64,000 bases of DNA. It comes from Mesostigma viride (lineage: Eukaryota; Streptophyta; Mesostigmatophyceae; Mesostigmatales; Mesostigmataceae). How positions within the stretch are numbered: position 1 is the stretch's first letter; every line of letters starts with the position of its first letter. Below are positions 32,701-64,000 of the stretch, piece after piece. The notes beneath the pieces were generated by a model. That model saw only the letters and a list, made by a program, of their open reading frames with translations, was not told the DNA's origin and searched no databases. The DNA is taken from assembly GCA_009746045.1 (NCBI GenBank), contig RPFO01000213.1, positions 8,745,814-8,809,813 of the forward strand. The letters are read 5' to 3'. The translations under genes were made by a program, and so were the position numbers.

Positions 32701-35700
32701 TTGCCGATGGGCGTCTTCTCAAAGCAGCTGCCGACAAATGTCACAAGGGGGCAAGGGGGGCGTAGCAAGGAAGCACAGCAAGCGACCGCAACAAGGGGGG
32801 AAAGGGTTCCGTGTGGTAGGTTTTTAGTGGGGACCTCCTTTGGCCTGCCAAACCGGCCTGCTATATCTATGCAGTTCTTCACGCACGATGCAACACCGCG
32901 CCACGTGCTGTGGCACACACCTTCCCGGCAAACTCTTGAGGAAGGCAGAGAAGGCGTTGGACTTGGCGGCGGAGGGCCGTGCCCCCGCGAGGGAGGCCAC
33001 CGGCGCCATCATGGTCACCAGTGCGACGTCCATGACGAGGCCGACCAGCACATCAGAGAAGTAGAACTCGAGCTGGTAGACGCGCCAACGATTCGACAGC
33101 AATGCGCCAGCAAGGCATGACAGAACCATGCCGCCATCCAAGGCATGGCGCGAGCAAGGCACGCCGCGGCACCCAGGACAGCCATCCAGACCGCGAATGA
33201 GTTGTCGTCAGCAAGGCATGGCACAATCATCCACGCAGGGCATGAGGTGAAAGGCATGCCGCCATCCAAACCGCCATCCAAACCGCCATCCAAACCACCA
33301 TCCAAACCGCCATCCAAACCGCCATCCAAACCGCCATCCAAACCGCCATCCAAACCACCATCCAAACCGCCATCCAAACCACCATCCAAACCGCCGTCCA
33401 AACCACCATCCAAACCGCCGTCATCAGGGGACGGGTGCATCGCAAGTGCATGGGACCTACCACGCATGGCATCCCTCATGCGGGGCAAGACAAGGGGCGA
33501 TGGATGCATGGCAACCATCACATCGGCCATGCAAGGCAAGGCATGGCGCTTGCGGCGAGAGGCAAGCAGCCACAGGCAAACACCACGTGTGCAAGTGAGT
33601 CCGTTGCTCCACTGCTCAACAGCGGTTCAACAAGACCACGGCCGCAATGATTTAGTAGACCTAGAGTGAATAAAGTCATACTAGTACTAGTACTACGGTA
33701 CATAAAGCCATTGATTTGAATCACTGCTAGACAAATGATTAGCAAGTGACTAGCACAAACTAATAATAATCGTCGTGATACCCGCCAATCACTGCTAGAC
33801 AAATGATTAGCAAGTGACTAGCACAAACTATTAATAATCGTCGTGATACCCGCCAATCACTGCTAGACAAATGATTAGCAAGAGACTAGCACAAACTATC
33901 AATGATCGTCATGATACCCGCCAATCACTGCTAGACAAATGATTAGCAAGTGACTAGCACAAACTATTAATGATCGTCGTGATACCCGCCAATCACTGCT
34001 AGACAAATGATTAGCAAGTGACTAGCACAAACTATTAATGATCGTCGTGATACCCGCCAATCACTGCTAGACAAATGATTAGCAAGTGACTAGCACAAAC
34101 TATCAATAATCGTCGTGATACCCGCCAATCACTGCTAGACAAATGATTAGCAAGTGACTAGCACAAACTATTAATGATCGTCATGATACCCGCCAATCAC
34201 TGCTAGACAAATGATTAGCAAGTGACTAGCACAAACTATTAATAATCGTCGTGATACCCGCCAATCACTGCTAGACAAATGATTAGCAAGTGACTAGCAC
34301 AAACTATTAATGATCGTCATGATACCCGCCAATCACTGCTAGACAAACGATTAGCAAGTGACTAGCACAAACTATTAATGATCCTCATGATACCCGCCAA
34401 TCACTGCTAGACAAATGATTAGCAAGTGACTAGCACAAACTATTAATAATCGTCGTGATACCCGCCACCCGCATCGCGACTCGCCAGCATCTCACCTCAT
34501 CCCAGAAATGCTCCCCCCGCTTGGTGACTTCGGCGTACGTGCAGCAGACTGAGTCAATCGCGACCTGGGCGGGCCAAGAAGGAAAACAGAAGGGCGGACC
34601 AAAGAAGGAAAGGACCAGGGGGGATCAAAGAAGGAAAGGACAAGGGGGGATCAAAGAAGGAAAGGAGAAGGGCGGGCAAGGAGGAAAAGTAGAAGAAGCA
34701 AACGAGTGAAAACAGGAGGATAAGCGATACAAGACATGGCAGGAGAAGAAGCAGGAAGAGGAGCAGACAACCCGAGCAGGAATGCAAACACGGACAAAGA
34801 CGAGTGGAAGACCGAGCACTGCTTTCCTGTTGCAAAAGCGGGCTGCCTGTACTACCTGCCTCTACTATCTGCCTCTACTATCTGTCTCTACCATCTGCCG
34901 CTACTATCTGCCTCTTCTATCTGCCTCAACCATCTGCTGCTACGATCTGCCTCTAATATCTAATCTGAGCGCTGTGCACGCCAGCATGGTTGAAATCCTG
35001 CCTCCAGCAGCGATGAGATGTCCCATTCCGACACATCAGCGCTATGCTCCCTTGAAAGGGCAAACGATCACCTCAGGGCGACGGGGCACATGACAACCTC
35101 AGGGCAGGAGGGCTAACAATATCCTCAGGGCAAGGGGGAACAGGATCACCTCAGGGCAGGAGGGCTAATAATAACCACAGGTGAAGACCGCTGAGCTCTA
35201 GCCAGCCAGGCAACCGTACCTGCACTCATGGCGACAATCAATGGCCTACATATATGATTAAGGCAGCCTTGCTAGATAAAATGCTCAAACATGTCGTATG
35301 CATCCTATCAAACATGTCTAATGCATCGGCATGGCAAGAAACCATAACGGCCGATGCCTCATGGGACCCATTTGTAACAAATGGGTGCCACACTAATGGG
35401 TGATTGCACGGGAAGCCATGTTCTCTGCATTCTCGTGCAGAAAGCGGAAGTATGCGATACGCGATGGTGAGGATAAGGGAAACACAGCAAACCGGATACA
35501 GCATGCTCTCGTCCGTCACCTGCCCATTCCACCCCCCCAAACCCCCCCCACCCCCACCCCACATGCACACACGAATGCAATGAAGCACCAGCCAATCGCT
35601 GCACATATATCAAGGAGAAAGCACAGATATGACCCTGAAGAGGCTCATTAATTTAAGGAGTGTTCAACTACTGCTGTAGCGATGACTCTCCCATGTCAGC

Positions 35701-38042
35701 AATCACTCGCATGAATGAGTGCGCAATGATTGAAGTGTGACAACAGGCGCATTCCTCGGACGAAACCTTGTACAAGCGATATACATATCAACCATTAGCC
35801 ATGGATACAAGCCATGACCATCTTCCACCCCATGCCAGGCCTCTTTTGGTATGATACATCGTGGTGGTGCAGGTGCACCTTGTGCACCCAGAGTAGGTGG
35901 CAGTTTACATTCCCGCACCTGCAGGTTGTAGCCCAGAATGTATTAAAAACCATATGCCCCTTTCAGGGATATGAGTTACATATACTCCCCATGGAGATAT
36001 GTTCTTAATTCATTAATGGGAATCTACCTCAGACAAGACCTTGCAGAGATAATTCAACTCTAATAAGGTACTGATAAATACTCGGCATGTGCATACCTCG
36101 GACAGGACTTTAAAGAGGTACTTTGGATCGGCCACCATGCGGTCCCTTATGATAGTGCCGACCTTGCACAAGGGGCCCACAAAGGGTTGCGCCTGGTGGT
36201 GGTGGTGGTGTGTGTCCGGGGGGGGGGGGGGGGGGGGGAGTACAAACGCACCATCATATGCGTGTTTGGTTTCGTGTTTATGTGTGATTGTCGGTACATA
36301 ACTGTTTGTGGATAGTTGTTCGTGTTTGGTTGTTCATGGGCAGTTGTGGGGAAGAGGAAGGCAGGCAGGCGGGAAGGCAGACAGGAAGGCAGGAAGGCAG
36401 GAAGGCAGGAAGGCAGGAAGGCAGACAGGAAGGCAGGAAGGCAGGAAGGCAGGAACACAGGCAGGAAGGAAGGCAGGAAGGCAGGCAGGAAGGCAGGCAG
36501 GTAGGCAGGCAGGAAGGCAGGCAGGAAGGCAGGCAGGTAGGCAGGCAGGAAGGCAGGCAGGAAGGCAGGCAGGAAGGCAGGCAGGAAGGCAGGCAGGCAG
36601 GCAGGAAGGAAGCCCGGAAGGCAGGCAGGCAGGCAGGCAGGAGGGAAGACTGAAGATGGGGAGAAGGCAAGTGGAGGACCCGAAGACAGCGCGATGGAAA
36701 GGGCTAGCAGCGTCGCACCCATCACAATGCACCCATCCACCATAAGCGAATATACTGCAGTGCTCGAACGGCACCTATGTGTGTGCTATTACTCGTGTGC
36801 CATCATATTTTGTGGCACACACATGGGGGCCCATAAGTCATAGCACACGCAATGTAATATATATGTTATAGCGCCTACATTGTAGAAATCCATCACAGCA
36901 CACACATTGTCTGGCACAGATGGTAGGAGTAGCACACATGTTGCAGCACACACAATCTCATACTCCATAGCTGCTAGCTTCCCTGTTCGTGTGCAGTGAC
37001 TCCCTTCAAAAGGATGAGAAGCTGGTGGATGATGGAGGAAGCCTTCGGGTAGAGGCAGCCCTCGTTCACCTGTGGGTAGCAGCCCTCACTAGAGTCCTCA
37101 TAAAGATAGCCCCCCGCACACTATAATCCTCACCACAACTTCGTGCACAATCGTGAGGAGGCACAAAGCGCACGGGCAGGGCAGGGCAGGGCAGGGCAAC
37201 ACGAGCGCCTTGCAACAACCTGAAAAAAGCAACAGCTTTCACGTTAAACTTCCTACACAAAGGGGAGCAGACAACAGTCGCGCAGTGATGGAATGCCGGC
37301 AAGGGATCAGCCAAGCTAGACGCGGAGTAATACAACGTGTGGCAATTGCTTCGAAATGGAGTAAATCCGTGTTTAAGGGCCAGACATGCCACATCCTCCA
37401 GTTGTCACGTGGCATTAGCACACGTACAGCAGTGAGGGAACGTTTCATACTCCCGGTCACAATTCCTTCACTAGACGACATTATAGGGAAGAATGCGTCT
37501 ACCTGGACGGCGAGGTAGGATTCGAGCCATGCCTTCTGAAGCTTTCCTTGCTGAGCGAGCGCGATGACGTCAGCCGGCAGTTTTGCATTCTTTGCAGCAG
37601 CAGCGGCGACCACTTCTGCATAAGTAAGGTATTCAATTTTCTTCGGTTCGTTACCATCGCCGTCACCCCCTCCGCCCCCAGAGGACCCGCCGCTTTTGCC
37701 GCCTCCGCTGCCCCCGTCCCCGCTATCAAGTGTGGCCTCTCCAGAAGAGCTCGCGGCTCTGCGAGATGCGCTTGATCGCCCTTTACCCACGGACGCCAAG
37801 GACGAAAGCCAATTCAGTCCAAAAGCCCCTGATGGTGGGCCAGATGCTGACGGTAAGTTGCAACTGGCCACTACGCGCGACGCATTGTTGCAGAGCGAGC
37901 GGGTGGACAACGACCCATGAGCTGGCGAAGGAAAGGCCAGCTTGGCGGGCGAACAAATCAGCGAAACATTTTGTCTTAAATTCTTCAAATTTATGTCGGA
38001 ATTCGCCACAATGCGGGTGCTATGCATGACAGCGACCGCCAT
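29794..38042 (-). CDS. RETICULATA-related (DUF3411) plastid protein
   Basis: Eight exons in transcript order: 38042-37503, 36192-36097, 34564-34496, 33072-32921, 32727-32655, 32025-31946, 31644-31538, 29987-29794. They sum to 1311 bases (436 residues plus stop) with matching phases and GT...AG introns. Residues 1-70 are Ser/Ala/Arg-rich and acid-poor, like a transit peptide. A Gly-rich linker follows, then LPADVIALAQQGKLQKAWLE, RDRMVADPKYLFKVLSE, CTYAEVTKRGEHFWDE, LEFYFSDVLVGLVMDVAL, TVAQRTSTIFVK, GEYAVIGLVCGGAG, PPPVLKTAGVW and LFMGVSSNLRYQTLNGLE. These match the conserved blocks of plant RETICULATA-related proteins of the chloroplast envelope, linked to leaf and plastid development; biochemical function is unknown. 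Start chosen for its ACAATGG context; an in-frame ATG at 38171 would add 43 residues. Confidence 0.87.
30068..30606. repeat. 11-bp minisatellite (GAGCAGCAACC)
   Basis: About 48 copies of GAGCAGCAACC and AAGCAGCAACC in the last intron of the RETICULATA-related gene, ending about 80 bases before its final acceptor in transcript order. All-frame openness makes misleading ORFs. Confidence 0.93.
33258..33422. repeat. 12-bp minisatellite (CCATCCAAACCG)
   Basis: About 13 copies of CCATCCAAACCG or CCATCCAAACCA in the intron between exons 3 and 4 of the RETICULATA-related gene. Confidence 0.93.
33718..34468. repeat. 68-bp tandem repeat
   Basis: Eleven highly similar copies containing CCAATCACTGCTAGACAAAT, GATTAGCAAGTGACTAGCAC and TAATAATCGTCGTGATACCC. 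In transcript order they begin about 28 bases after the exon 3 donor of the RETICULATA-related gene. Confidence 0.95.
36219..36238. repeat. Poly-G/poly-C run
   Basis: Uninterrupted G run, poly-C on the transcribed sense, about 26 bases upstream of the exon 2 acceptor of the RETICULATA-related gene. It serves as part of its polypyrimidine tract. Confidence 0.9.
36359..36645. repeat. GGCAGGAA octamer repeat
   Basis: Runs of GGCAGGAA and GGCAGGCA with rare variants, pyrimidine-rich (TTCCTGCC) in the sense of the minus-strand gene. It lies in intron 1, upstream of the exon 2 acceptor. Confidence 0.93.
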
Positions 38043-38703
38043 TGTCGGGAGTATGTTACGACTGGGCACCGCGTGTGCAAATTCGCCGTTGTGGGCTCCT
38101 GGCTCTTGGGCTTGGGTTGGGTTGGGCTCGGGGCTGTGCCCGCAACGCTTGGCTATTTTGACTACTGGCAATTTAAGGATAAAGTACGGCTGTACCTAGA
38201 CTGTACAAACCATGAGTCAGTCAGTCAGCGATCAACGTTCTTCACTAATAGTTCTTAGATTATGCTTATAGTATCTGTTATTTTAGACACCGCTTTGTTA
38301 TCCCTCCCGTCGGTTGTCAGCAAATCGGGCCCGCCACGTGGAGATAGCGCAGGGGTCGAGTAATTACGAGCATGGCGCGCGTTCACGAGCCCTTGACCAA
38401 ATAATTGGCATTTTTGCCATCCAGAAATACTGTGGCGGTAACGACGTCGTTGACAATTGGTTTTCGGAAAGGTGTCTACAAGTTAGCAGCCCACGGTTGA
38501 AGTTTTTACTGCCATGGGCAGGAGGCGGGATGCAGACAGGAGGGGATTATAGTATTTACGGCCGGATATCGCCGGCCTTAACCCCTCCAGGCTGTGCAAA
38601 TAACATGGCATCGCCCTAACGAGATACAGGAGTTGACAGCCTTTCCTGTATATATTTCTTTTAGGAAGCGGTGAAGACGCCCTGTTGAATAGCCTCGTAC
38701 ATT
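38043..38703. promoter_or_regulatory. Probable shared bidirectional promoter region
   Basis: 661 bp separate the start codons of the RETICULATA-related gene (minus, 38042) and the CFAP92-like gene (plus, 38704 if the short first exon is right). I see no convincing TATA box. Inferred only from head-to-head gene placement. Confidence 0.4.
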
Positions 38704-63865
<25,162 letters not shown>

Positions 63866-64000
63866 GTGAGTGGCTGGGACGTGGCTATATCGTATACTGT
63901 ACTTGCACAAGAGGACCGGGAGCACTCCAAGCGCGTTGCTTGATGACCACGGTGGTACTCGGATGTGATTGCATGAGGACCGGGAGCACCTCAAGCAGCG

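Noticed and set aside
37000-37072. Extra exon of the RETICULATA-related gene (GTGAACGAGGGCTGCC on the minus strand)
   Set aside because: It has an acceptor-like CCACAG and is open, but no good donor follows. Joining exon 1 directly to 36192 preserves both phase and family alignment.

Overview
The window is nuclear DNA of a flagellated photosynthetic eukaryote, most likely a green alga (chlorophyte or prasinophyte). The evidence is threefold. Its genes are intron-rich with GC-rich exons and GTGAGT/GTGCGT/GTACGT donors. One gene encodes a RETICULATA-related (DUF3411) plastid protein and another a flagellar CFAP92-like (DUF4550) protein. The candidate chlorophyte poly(A) signal TGTAA lies shortly after two stop codons. 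Family names come from recognising motifs, not from a database search.

Layout. Bases 1-15900 hold no gene I can support. They are a repeat landscape: a clean non-autonomous hAT-type element with an 8-bp target duplication (3104-3755), a dispersed repeat in two inverted copies (3848-4112 and 10980-11237), fold-back elements, and a satellite cluster (6279-10510) of 21-bp, 82-bp and TAACGTTA-containing units. A TTAA-flanked MITE candidate ends just before a 1.6-kb CCCT tract.

Three genes fill the rest. (1) 17519-28231 (+): a transmembrane cyclic-nucleotide phosphodiesterase, 5'-incomplete, with six exons recognised, about six membrane helices, and a catalytic domain whose metal-binding HD pair reads Leu-Glu. 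(2) 38042-29794 (-): a complete 8-exon RETICULATA-related gene of 436 codons. (3) 38704-63865 (+): a CFAP92-like gene with 16 exons in consistent phase, continuing past the window. Genes 2 and 3 are head to head across about 660 bp that probably hold both promoters.

The introns carry the most unusual signal. At roughly 19 of 28 splice donors in all three genes and on both strands, the intron begins with, or soon contains, one to eight further copies of the preceding exon's 3' end together with the donor site. Several copies form regular minisatellites (31, 60, 62 and 111 bp) whose first unit spans the exon-intron junction. Separately, intron segments just upstream of many acceptors are expanded into sense-strand polypyrimidine repeats, the extreme case being a 7.3-kb CCTCCCTN tract with a 25-N gap. 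Introns here seem to have grown from both splice junctions.

The genes are not an operon. The phosphodiesterase and the CFAP92-like protein could both act at the cilium, and the RETICULATA-related protein in the plastid; these placements are inference.
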